A stretch of 64,000 nt of DNA from Streptomyces olindensis (GTDB taxonomy: Bacteria > Actinomycetota > Actinomycetes > Streptomycetales > Streptomycetaceae), in assembly GCA_000696115.1 (NCBI GenBank), contig JJOH01000002.1, positions 155,230 to 219,229 of the forward strand. Direction: 5' to 3'. Of this stretch, positions 34,236-41,989 are shown one piece after another. The notes under the pieces were generated by a model. The model did not search any database. It had not been told where the DNA came from and saw only the letters and a program-made list of their open reading frames with translations. Both the position numbers and the translations under genes were made by a program. The first letter of the stretch is position 1. The number at the start of each line of letters is the position of its first letter.

Positions 34236-35497
34236 GCGGCACCGCAGTGGCCCGGGAACGGATCGACGCGCCGACCGCCGCGCGGCTGGCCGTCCTGGCG
34301 AGCGCCACCTTCGTCTACGTCACCTTCGAGGTCTTCCCGGTCGGGCTCATCCAGGACATCGCCCGTGACCTCGATGTCTCGGCCGGCCGGGTGGGCCTGC
34401 TGATCAGCGGCTACGCCGTGGTCGCCGCCGTCGTCACGGTGCCGACGGTCGCGCTGGCCTCCCGCGTCTCCCGGGGCACCGCCCTGGTGGTCTCCCTCCT
34501 CGTCCTCGTCGTCGCCGAACTGCTCGCGGCGGCCGCGACCAGCTTCTCGATGATGGTGGTCAGCCGGGTCGCCGCGGCCCTGACGCACGGCGTGCTGTGG
34601 TCGCTGATCGCCCCGGCCGCGGCCACGCTGGTGCCGCGCGAGCGGGTGGGCACCGCCACCGCGGCGGTGTTCGGCGGCTCCACGCTCGCCGCGATCCTCG
34701 GCAGCCCGGGGACCACGTTCATCGGCGAGCTGATCGGCTGGCGCGCCACGGCCCTGGTCCTCGCGGCGGCCACCGTCGCCGTGACGCTCGGGCTGGTCTG
34801 GGCTCTCGGGCTGCGAAGCGACCCCCGGCCGCCGGTGGCCGGGGAACCGCAGGGGCCGGCCGTCCCGGAGCCCGGCCGGCCGGCGGTGCCCTGGCCGCGC
34901 GTGCTGACCCTGTGCGCCGTCGCGGTCGTGCTCATCACCGCGCACTTCCTGAGCTACACCTACTTCGCCGTCCTCGTCGCCGACCTCACCGGCACCTCCG
35001 CCGCGGTGGTCGTACTGCTCGCGGTCTTCGGGGCCGCGGGGGCGGTGGGCACCTTCCTGGTGGGCCGGCACAACGACACGGCCCCGCAGCGGACGGCGGC
35101 CGTGACCATCGCGGTGTTCGCGGTGGGCATCGGACTGCTGGCGCTCGCCTCGGCCCTGGGCGGCACCACGACGCGCGGCGCGGCGGCCGCGGTCGCCGTC
35201 GCCCTGTGGGGCGGCGCGTTCGCCGCGGCCGGGCCCGTCTTCCAGACGGGCGTGATGCGCCTGGCCGGCGAGGACGCCGACCGGGCCTCCTCGGTCTACG
35301 TCACCGGCTTCCAGATCGGGATCGCCGGCGGTTCGGCCCTGGGCGCCGCCTTGCTGGCCCACTCGTCGTTGTGGCTGCCGGTCACCTCCACCGCGCTCGT
35401 GGCGCTGGTGCTGGCGGTGGTCCTGGTGCGAGGGCCCGTGCCCGCGGCGCAGGAACCCTGGGATCGGCACCCGGAACTGTGCTTACAGGAGCGCTGA
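34232..35497 (+). CDS. MFS exporter (DHA1 type)
   Basis: A 421-residue twelve-helix transporter. DHA1 marks are FVYVTFEVFPVGLIQDIA in helix 1, LLISGYAVVAAVVTVP, the cytoplasmic ASRVSRGTALVV loop and SRVAAALTHGVLWSLIAPAA. Relatives export sugars, arabinose or chloramphenicol-like drugs. As the last gene of the overlapping pathway operon it is the probable exporter of the cyclitol or an intermediate. A small hairpin starts two bases after the stop. Confidence 0.87.
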   Translation: MSGTAVARERIDAPTAARLAVLASATFVYVTFEVFPVGLIQDIARDLDVSAGRVGLLISGYAVVAAVVTVPTVALASRVSRGTALVVSLLVLVVAELLAAAATSFSMMVVSRVAAALTHGVLWSLIAPAAATLVPRERVGTATAAVFGGSTLAAILGSPGTTFIGELIGWRATALVLAAATVAVTLGLVWALGLRSDPRPPVAGEPQGPAVPEPGRPAVPWPRVLTLCAVAVVLITAHFLSYTYFAVLVADLTGTSAAVVVLLAVFGAAGAVGTFLVGRHNDTAPQRTAAVTIAVFAVGIGLLALASALGGTTTRGAAAAVAVALWGGAFAAAGPVFQTGVMRLAGEDADRASSVYVTGFQIGIAGGSALGAALLAHSSLWLPVTSTALVALVLAVVLVRGPVPAAQEPWDRHPELCLQER

Positions 35498-35498
35498 A

Positions 35499-35515
35499 GC
35501 GCCTCAAGAAGGCGC
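35499..35515 (+). terminator. small hairpin after the MFS gene
   Basis: GCGCCT (35499-35504) and AGGCGC (35510-35515) pair across a 5-base loop just after the stop. It is short and followed directly by the second AT-rich dyad, so it may only attenuate. Confidence 0.45.
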
Positions 35516-35517
35516 GT

Positions 35518-35531
35518 TGCTAATATAGTGG
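35518..35531 (+). promoter_or_regulatory. AT-rich dyad, candidate XRE operator, copy 2
   Basis: TGCTAATATAGTGG, extending to GCA at 35533, forms a 16-bp imperfect dyad with 12 of 16 positions symmetric. It resembles the 27403-27416 site and lies about 90 bases before the hydrolase gene. TTTATA at 35542-35547 could be the matching -10. Confidence 0.55.
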
Positions 35532-35622
35532 CAGCCATGCTTTTATAGAACGCATGCTGGCGCGACCGAGGCGGCCCGACGGCGCCCCTGGCCCCGCCAC
35601 TCCACCCGAGAAAGGCAATGAG

Positions 35623-36399
35623 ATGCCCCGCACCACCGTCGACAGCACGACCGTCCACTACCGCACCGAGGGGCAGGGCCCCGGTCTGCTCCTGGTGCAC
35701 GGCACCGGCGCCACCGGCGAGACCAACTACGGTCACCTGGTCAAGGAGTTCGCCGACCGGCACACCGTGATCCTTCCCGACTACGCGGGCAGCGGTGACA
35801 CCGTCGACGACGGCAGCCCGCTGACGCTCGAGCAGCTCGCCGACCAGGTCCTCGGGGCCGCCGACGAGGCGACCGACGAGCCCGTCGACGTCGTGGGCTT
35901 CTCGCTCGGCGCGCTCGTCGCCGTCATGGCCGCGGCCCGGCGCCCCGAGCGGGTCCGCCGGCTCGTGCTGGTGGCCGGCTGGGCCCGCAACGACGACCTG
36001 CGCAAGCGTCTCGGGTTCACGCTCTGGCGCCGGCTGGCCGACCTCGACCCGGAGCTGTACTCGCACTACATCAGTCTGCTGCTGTTCACCCCGGGCTTCC
36101 TGGCGGACCTCGACGCGGAGACGTTCGACGCGGCCGTGGGCGGTGCCGAGGTCAACGAGGGCACGCTGCGGCAGATCGAGCTCGGCCTGGACGCCGACAT
36201 CCGGGAACTGCTGCCCGCGATCGGCGTCCCCACCCTGGTCGTCGGCTGCCGCCACGACCAGCTCGTCCCCGTCGACCATTCCCGGGAACTGCACGAGGCG
36301 ATCCCCCGCAGCACCTACCTGGAGATCGAGAGCGGCCACCTGGTGCCGGCCGAGGCCCCGGACGAACTCGTCGACGCCATCCGGAACTTCCTCGCCTGA
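35623..36399 (+). CDS. alpha/beta hydrolase
   Basis: A 258-residue serine hydrolase. The nucleophile is S94 in VVGFSLGALVA, the acid probably D212 in CRHDQLVPVDH and the base H239 in ESGHLVP. LLLVHGTGATG forms the oxyanion region. It has the size of esterases, lactonases and C-C hydrolases. Beside two acyltransferases it could remove or transfer an acyl group. ATG 35623 follows GAAAGG with a 7-base spacer. Its own promoter region carries the AT-rich dyad also found before the synthase gene, which suggests co-regulation. Confidence 0.87.
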   Translation: MPRTTVDSTTVHYRTEGQGPGLLLVHGTGATGETNYGHLVKEFADRHTVILPDYAGSGDTVDDGSPLTLEQLADQVLGAADEATDEPVDVVGFSLGALVAVMAAARRPERVRRLVLVAGWARNDDLRKRLGFTLWRRLADLDPELYSHYISLLLFTPGFLADLDAETFDAAVGGAEVNEGTLRQIELGLDADIRELLPAIGVPTLVVGCRHDQLVPVDHSRELHEAIPRSTYLEIESGHLVPAEAPDELVDAIRNFLA

Positions 36400-36832
36400 C
36401 ACCGGCGGCGCGGACCCCGGGGCGGGCGGCCCGGCAGCGGCACCCACGGCCCGCCACCCCCGAAAGCCCCACCGGCCCGCCCGCGTCCCACTGCGGCGAA
36501 CCCACCCGGGCCGCGACCTCCCCGGCCCGTCCGCATCCCGCTGCGGCGGACCCACTCGGGCCGCAACCACCCCGGCCCTCGCCCGCACCCGGGCCGCGAC
36601 CACCCCGGCCCGCCCGCGCACCGCTCGCGGCGGACCCCCTTAGGCCGTGACCGCCCCGGCCCTCGCCCGCATCCGACCGCGGCGGACCCACCCGGGCCGC
36701 GACCACCCCGGCGCCAGCCCGCACCCCACCGCGGCGAACCCACCCGGGCCGCAACCACCCCGGTACGGCCCGGGCCGCGCCACCGTGCTCCGCCCGCCGC
36801 GTCCATCCGAGCTGAAGGAACAACGCCCGCCC
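36400..36832. other. gene-free interval of 433 bases
   Basis: No coding region is supported here. It is filled by the tandem repeat described at 36486-36770, extremely GC-rich, and ends in the acyltransferase leader with AAGGA at 36815-36819. Confidence 0.7.
36486..36770. repeat. about five tandem imperfect repeats of roughly 51 bp
   Basis: Units begin near 36486, 36536, 36621, 36672 and 36724, with a partial unit at 36588-36620. Each carries GCGGCG(A/G)ACCCACCCGGG followed by CCGC(A/G)ACCACCCCGG. Lengths are 50-52 bases. There is no dyad-spacer structure, so it is not a CRISPR array. Confidence 0.85.
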
Positions 36833-38110
36833 ATGGCCACGCCCCAGATCACCCCGCCCGAACTCACACCGCTGGCGGACACGGCCCCCGGCGCCGCAAC
36901 ACCCGCCGACACGCTCCCGGCCGGCGCCGACGCGCCGAGCACCGGCGTCCCCACCGGCGCCGACGCACCGAGCGCCGACGCATCGAGGGTCGGCGGTCCG
37001 GCCGTCCGGCTGCCCTCTCTGACGGGTATGCGGTTCCCGGCGGCGCTGCTCGTCTTCCTGTTCCACGTCTCCCTGCCGGCCCACTGGCTCATGGCCGGCG
37101 ACGCCAACACCACCCTCTTCGCCCGCCTCACCGAGCAGGCCGGTGGCGTCGGCGTCACCTTCTTCTTCGTCCTCAGCGGCTTCGTCCTCGCCTGGTCCGC
37201 CCGCGAGGGCGACCCGCGGACGTCGTTCTGGCGCCGCCGGTACGTCAAGATCGTGCCCAACTACGTCGTCGCCTGGGCGCTCGCGATGCTGCTGATCGCG
37301 TCCGGCACCGCCTGGTGGCGGTCGGCGGCCACCTTCTTCATGCTCCAGTCCTGGGTCCCGGACTACACGACCAACTTCGCCGTGAACTCCCCGGGGTGGT
37401 CGCTGTCCACCGAGGTCTTCTTCTACCTGTGCTTCCCGCTGCTGCACGCCGGGGTCCGGCGGATCGCCCCGCGGCGGCTGAAGTTCTGGATCGCGGGCGT
37501 CATCGCCGGGGTGTTCGCCACCCCCTGGCTGGCCACCACCTTCATTCCGGCGGGCGACGTCTACATGTCGAACGAGCCCGGCGTCTCCGGACTGCACCTC
37601 TGGTTCGCCTACGTCTTCCCGCCGTCCCGGCTGCTCGACTTCCTGCTCGGCATTCTGGTCGCCCGGGCCGTCATGCTGGGCCGCTGGCGCAACATCGGCC
37701 TCGTCTGGTCCGGCCTGCTGACGGTGGCCGGCTACGTGGTCGCCGAACTCCCCGGCGTGCCCTACCTCCTGGCCCAGCGCGCGGTCTGCCTCGTGCCGTG
37801 CGTGCTGCTGATCGCGGCCGGAGCGCTGGCCGACGCGTCGGGCCGGCCGACCCCGTTCGCGAACCGTGCGATGACCTGGCTCGGCGAAGTCTCCTTCGCC
37901 TTCTACCTGCTGCACTTCATCGTGCTCTCCGAGGCGCGGGAACTGCTCGGCGCCCGGCTGGAGTCCGGCTGGGCCGTGGCCGCGTTCGTCGTCGCCGAAT
38001 GCGCCGTCTCGGTCCTGCTGTCCTGGGCGATGTACGCCTGGGTGGAGAAGCCGCTGGTCCGCCGCTGGTCCCGCTCGCGGGCCAAGGCCCCCGCCGCCGT
38101 GGCCGCCTGA
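36833..38110 (+). CDS. membrane acyltransferase (acyltransferase 3/OafA type) A
   Basis: A 425-residue integral membrane O-acyltransferase with about ten helices. The N-terminal 60 residues are Ala/Pro/Thr/Asp-rich and probably cytoplasmic. The core starts LPSLTGMRFPAALLVFLFH, with the family His after helix 1, then GVTFFFVLSGFVLAWS and FWRRRYVKIVPNYVV. The family adds acetyl or longer acyl groups to sugars on lipids, glycans or antibiotics. It is clearly paralogous to the second copy at 39.4 kb. AAGGA lies 13 bases before the ATG, rather far. Here it may acylate the cyclitol, an inference from position. Confidence 0.88.
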   Translation: MATPQITPPELTPLADTAPGAATPADTLPAGADAPSTGVPTGADAPSADASRVGGPAVRLPSLTGMRFPAALLVFLFHVSLPAHWLMAGDANTTLFARLTEQAGGVGVTFFFVLSGFVLAWSAREGDPRTSFWRRRYVKIVPNYVVAWALAMLLIASGTAWWRSAATFFMLQSWVPDYTTNFAVNSPGWSLSTEVFFYLCFPLLHAGVRRIAPRRLKFWIAGVIAGVFATPWLATTFIPAGDVYMSNEPGVSGLHLWFAYVFPPSRLLDFLLGILVARAVMLGRWRNIGLVWSGLLTVAGYVVAELPGVPYLLAQRAVCLVPCVLLIAAGALADASGRPTPFANRAMTWLGEVSFAFYLLHFIVLSEARELLGARLESGWAVAAFVVAECAVSVLLSWAMYAWVEKPLVRRWSRSRAKAPAAVAA

Positions 38111-38200
38111 CCCGGCGACCACCCGATGCCGTGACCCCGCCCCCCGCGCCCGCCGCCCGGGCGCGGTGACCGACACCCAGCACGATTCGAAGGTGCCCCC

Positions 38201-39397
38201 ATGCCGTTCCGACTCGCCGCGCTGATCCTCGCGATCTTCTGCGTCGGCACCGCGGAGCTCTCGCCCAGCGGGATGCTGGACGACCTCTCCACCGACCTCA
38301 GCGTGAGCCTGGCCTCGGCCGGCCTGCTGGTGACCGCGTACGCGTTGACGATGGTGGTCGGTGGCCCGCTGGTCACCGCGCTCACCACCCGCGTCCCCCG
38401 CAAGCTGTTGCTGGTGGGCCTGCTGACCGCCTTCGTCCTGGGCAACGTCGTCTGCGCCCTGGCGTCGGGTTTCGGCATGCTGATGGCGGGCCGGGTGCTG
38501 ACCGCGGTCGTGCACGGCACCTTCATGGCGGTGTGCGTCGTGACCGCCGGCGACATGGCCGGCGAGGGCAAGGGAGGCGCCGCCGTCGCGGCCACTCAGC
38601 TCGGGATCAACCTCGCCACCGTGCTCGGTGTCCCCATGGGCTCCTTCCTCGCCCAGCACTACGACTGGCGGGCCCCGTTCGCCCTCGTCGCGGCGCTGGC
38701 CGCGGTGGCCATCGTCCTGATCCTCGCCTGGGTCCCCGGCACTCCCGCCCCGACGGTCACGGCGGCCCATGAGGCGCGGGTGTTCCGCCGCCCGGCCGTC
38801 TGGGGCACCGTGGGCGCCACGGTCCTGTGCTCCGGCGGCATGTTCACCCTGATCACCTACATGGTGCCGCTGCTGACCGGCGTCGGCCACCTGTCGCGGC
38901 ACTGGGTCCCGGCCGTGCTCCTTGCCTACGGGGTGGGCTCCATCGTGGGCAATCTGCTCGGCGGGCGGTACGCGGACCGCGGAGTCGACCGAGCGGTGGG
39001 GCGGATCTCCTGGATCCTGGTGGCCGCCTGCCTGCTCTGCTGGCTCCTCGCGCCCCACGCGGCGGGCGGTGCCCTCGCCCTCGTGCTGTTCTCGCTCGCC
39101 ACCTTCGCCCTGATCCCCGGCCTCCAGACCAAGGTGCTCGCCGAGGCGGCCGACGCGCCGACGCTGTCGCTGACCGCCAACATGTCCGCCTTCGGGCTGG
39201 GTGCCGCACTCGGATCGTGGATCGGTGGTCTCCTCACCGACTCCGGCCTCGGCACCCGTGCCGTGCCCCTCGGGGCCGCCGCGCTCACCGCCTCGGGCGC
39301 GCTGCTCGTGCTCGCCCTGCGCCGCGCGGCCCACCGTGCCCCGGCCGTCCTTCCCGCGAACGACCGCCCCGTCGCCGTCCGCACCGCCGAGAAATGA
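38201..39397 (+). CDS. MFS exporter (DHA1 type) between the acyltransferases
   Basis: A 398-residue MFS protein. Helix 1 is LAALILAIFCVGTAELSPSG, followed by LLVTAYALTMVVGGPLVTAL, the loop TTRVPRKLLLVGL and GRVLTAVVHGTFMAVCVVTA, typical of the arabinose/drug-efflux DHA1 group. GAAGG is placed before the ATG. Only six bases separate its stop from the second acyltransferase, so the two are co-transcribed. It is distinct from the 34.2-kb exporter. Probable role: export of an acylated product. Confidence 0.87.
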   Translation: MPFRLAALILAIFCVGTAELSPSGMLDDLSTDLSVSLASAGLLVTAYALTMVVGGPLVTALTTRVPRKLLLVGLLTAFVLGNVVCALASGFGMLMAGRVLTAVVHGTFMAVCVVTAGDMAGEGKGGAAVAATQLGINLATVLGVPMGSFLAQHYDWRAPFALVAALAAVAIVLILAWVPGTPAPTVTAAHEARVFRRPAVWGTVGATVLCSGGMFTLITYMVPLLTGVGHLSRHWVPAVLLAYGVGSIVGNLLGGRYADRGVDRAVGRISWILVAACLLCWLLAPHAAGGALALVLFSLATFALIPGLQTKVLAEAADAPTLSLTANMSAFGLGAALGSWIGGLLTDSGLGTRAVPLGAAALTASGALLVLALRRAAHRAPAVLPANDRPVAVRTAEK

Positions 39398-39403
39398 GTT
39401 GCC

Positions 39404-40618
39404 GTGACCGCACCACTCCATGTCCCGCCCGGCCCCCGTCCCGGCCGTGCCCCCCTTGAGGACCCGGTCAGACGCCCGGCACCCCTGCCGTCGCTGACGG
39501 GCCTGCGCTTCATCGCGGCCGCCCTGGTCTTCTTCTTCCACTCCTCCTTCTTCGAGCCGCTGACGAACCCCTTCGCGGACCGCGGCCTGGCCGAGGGATT
39601 CCAGTGGCTGTTCAGCAAGGCGGGCTGGATGGGGGTCTCCTTCTTCTTCGTGCTGAGCGGCTTCGTCCTGACCTGGTCGAGCCGACGGGACGACACGGTC
39701 ACCGGGTTCTGGCGCCGCCGGCTCCTCAAGATCTTCCCCAACCACATCGCCATGTGGGCCCTGGCGATGCTGCTCTTCGCCGGGGCGGCGACCCCGCTCA
39801 CCGCGTGGCTGCCGAACCTGTTCCTGGTCCACTCCTGGTTCCCGCAGCACGACATCTACATCAGCGTCAACGCACCGAGCTGGTCGCTCTGCAGCGAGCT
39901 GCTGTTCTACCTGCTCTTCCCCTTCCTCATCGGGCCGGTGCGGCGCATCCGGACGGAGCGGCTGTGGGGGTGGGCCGGTGCCATGGTGGCCGGCATGGTC
40001 GCCCTGGAGTTCGCCGTCGACCTGCTGGTGCCGGCCCAGCCGCGCACCCCCGAGGGATTCCCCATCTCCTCGCTCCAGTTCTGGCTCGGCTACAACTTCC
40101 CCCCGGGCCGCCTCTTCGAGTTCGTCCTCGGCATGCTGCTGGCCCGGCTGGTGCTGGCGGGCCGGTTCCCGCGCGTTCCCCTCGCCGGCGCGCTCGCGCT
40201 GACCGTGGGCGGCTACGCGCTGGCGCTGAACGTGCCGTTCCTGTACGGGTTCACCGTGGCCACCATCGTCCCGGTCGGTGTGCTGGTGTGCGCGGTGGCC
40301 ACGGCCGACATGCGCGGCGAGCGCACCCTGCTGAGCGGCCGCGTGATGCGGTGGCTGGGGGAGGTGTCCTTCGGCTTCTACCTCGCCCAGTACGTCGTCC
40401 TCTACTACGGCCGCACCTACGTGCTGCACGACCGGACCTACGGGCTGGTCGGCGGCGTGCTCGAACTGCTCGTCCTGCTGCTCGTCACGCTGGCGCTGGG
40501 CTGGCTGCTGATGGTGTGCGTCGAACGTCCCGTCATGCGCCGCTGGGCCCGGCCCCGCGGCAGGCGCCGGCCCCTGGAGCCGAACGCAGTTCCCGCAGAC
40601 CCCGGGAGAGCGACATGA
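39404..40618 (+). CDS. membrane acyltransferase (acyltransferase 3/OafA type) B
   Basis: A 404-residue paralogue of the acyltransferase at 36.8 kb. Shared blocks are LPSLTGLRFIAAALVFFFH, GVSFFFVLSGFVLTWS, FWRRRLLKIFPNHIAMWALA and RWLGEVSFGFYLAQ. The GTG start lies six bases after the MFS stop with no good ribosome site, suggesting translational coupling. The C-terminus ends in an Arg-rich cytoplasmic tail. The last 86 bases overlap, on the opposite strand, the end of the MAB_1171c-type gene. Two related enzymes could acylate different positions or use different acyl donors. Confidence 0.87.
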   Translation: MTAPLHVPPGPRPGRAPLEDPVRRPAPLPSLTGLRFIAAALVFFFHSSFFEPLTNPFADRGLAEGFQWLFSKAGWMGVSFFFVLSGFVLTWSSRRDDTVTGFWRRRLLKIFPNHIAMWALAMLLFAGAATPLTAWLPNLFLVHSWFPQHDIYISVNAPSWSLCSELLFYLLFPFLIGPVRRIRTERLWGWAGAMVAGMVALEFAVDLLVPAQPRTPEGFPISSLQFWLGYNFPPGRLFEFVLGMLLARLVLAGRFPRVPLAGALALTVGGYALALNVPFLYGFTVATIVPVGVLVCAVATADMRGERTLLSGRVMRWLGEVSFGFYLAQYVVLYYGRTYVLHDRTYGLVGGVLELLVLLLVTLALGWLLMVCVERPVMRRWARPRGRRRPLEPNAVPADPGRAT

Positions 40619-41759
40619 GGCCGGCCAGGTCGCTCTCGTAGTCGGCGTCGTGGCCGGCCCCCGGCGCCACGAAGGCCGGTGTCGCCGGCGCCGCGGTACC
40701 GGCACGGTCCGCCTCACCGCGCAGTCGCAGGGCCCGGTCCACCAGCCGCACGAGTTCCGGCCCGGCGTTCTCCCCGGCCGCCCCGTGCGACTCCGCCTCC
40801 TCCTCGGAGGCGAGGTGCAGATAGGGGCTGAGCCGGGTGAGTCCGTCCCGGCACTCCACGTATCTGCGGTACACGGCCGAGGTGTAGTCCAGCGGCGGTA
40901 GCCACCGGCGGCCCCGGGGCTGGTCCAGGACCAGCTCGGGATAGAAGGCGACGAGCCGCTGCCACAGCTCGGCCAGCTCGCGGAACCGGCTCCGGTGGAC
41001 GGCGCGCTCCCGCAGGAACTGGGCGGCGCTCGCGAAGCACGGGATGCTCAGCCCGGCGCACACCGCGATGGTGGCCACCTGGCCGAGGAGGAAGACGTTG
41101 GTATAGGTGAAGTGGTGCCCGTACCCGCGGCAGGGACGGCAGTTGACCCACAGGATCCGCAGGATGCAGCTGAGGGAGAGCGCGAGCAGGCCGACGGAGA
41201 CGATGCTCAGGGACACCTGCCGCATCAGCCGGCCGCGCCGGGCGTGCCACGCGGCGAGCACCCCGCACGCGGCGTACCCGAGGACCAGATAGACACCGCC
41301 GATGTCGTAGAAGGCGCGCACCCGCCAGTCGTCCAGATACGGCAGCGTGAAGGTGTGGTCGCGCAGGCGCGGCGGCATCAGCGCGGTCACGACGACCATC
41401 GCCGTGAAGCAGGACAGGCACATCACCACCTCCGGCCTCGTCCACAGCGTCCGGCGCTGCAGCGGACGCTCGCGCAGGAAGCCGACCATGAGGCACAGCC
41501 CGGCGAAGAACGCCAGGTTGTACGCGAGCTTCGTGGCCCCGGTGAAGAGCAGGCCGTCCAGGAGTGCCGTGTCCCACAGCTGGCTCAGCACGTTCCCGGT
41601 GCCCAGCAGGAGGAGCGACAGGCACAGGTGCAGCCGCAGGGGGGCCCGGAAGCGCTGCCGGATCAGCGGCGGAAGCGTCCACGCCGTGCCCCCGAGCAGC
41701 GTGACGACCGCCAGCACGTTCACGAACTTCACATCAGCCAGCCACCAACGCACGGTCAC
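40533..41759 (-). CDS. MAB_1171c-type seven-helix membrane protein
   Basis: A 408-residue protein with about seven transmembrane helices in the first 250 residues (FVNVLAVVTLLGGTAWTLPP, YNLAFFAGLCLMVGFL, GGVYLVLGYAACGVLAA, LLGQVATIAVCAGLSIP) and a soluble C-terminal part beginning LRERAVHRSRFRELAELWQ. This is the layout of the MAB_1171c/DUF6545 family, which as I recall occurs with XRE and ImmA-type genes in actinomycetes, possibly as a transporter or receptor. Here those partners lie 14 kb away on the other side of the cyclitol genes. The GTG start lacks a clear ribosome site; its 3' end overlaps the acyltransferase gene. Confidence 0.78.
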   Translation of the reverse strand: MTVRWWLADVKFVNVLAVVTLLGGTAWTLPPLIRQRFRAPLRLHLCLSLLLLGTGNVLSQLWDTALLDGLLFTGATKLAYNLAFFAGLCLMVGFLRERPLQRRTLWTRPEVVMCLSCFTAMVVVTALMPPRLRDHTFTLPYLDDWRVRAFYDIGGVYLVLGYAACGVLAAWHARRGRLMRQVSLSIVSVGLLALSLSCILRILWVNCRPCRGYGHHFTYTNVFLLGQVATIAVCAGLSIPCFASAAQFLRERAVHRSRFRELAELWQRLVAFYPELVLDQPRGRRWLPPLDYTSAVYRRYVECRDGLTRLSPYLHLASEEEAESHGAAGENAGPELVRLVDRALRLRGEADRAGTAAPATPAFVAPGAGHDADYESDLAGLMSLSRGLRELRSAPGAGACRGAGPSGA

Positions 41760-41989
41760 GGTACGGCGACCGGAACATCACGGTGGGTGACGACGTCGAA
41801 GCGCCTCACTGATCCGAACACGCGTCCCCCTGTTTGCAGAACCTATTACGAGGCCACATCACGACGCGTCTTCGAGCCCATGCCGACCACCGAGCAACCT
41901 ACGGCGGCCCCACGGCGGACGGCAAACCAGCCCGTGGGCCGTCCCGTGGCGCGTGGGCGGGACGCGGGCGGGTGCGCAAGGATGGAGGC

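Noticed and set aside
36486..36770. Possible CRISPR array
   Set aside because: Units are contiguous, imperfect and about 51 bp, with no unique spacers, and no cas genes are present.
36152..40717. Minus-strand open frame of 1521 codons across the acyltransferase block
   Set aside because: It is the antisense of four well-supported genes and of the tandem repeat; its His/Gln/Gly/Asp-rich text has no recognisable domain.
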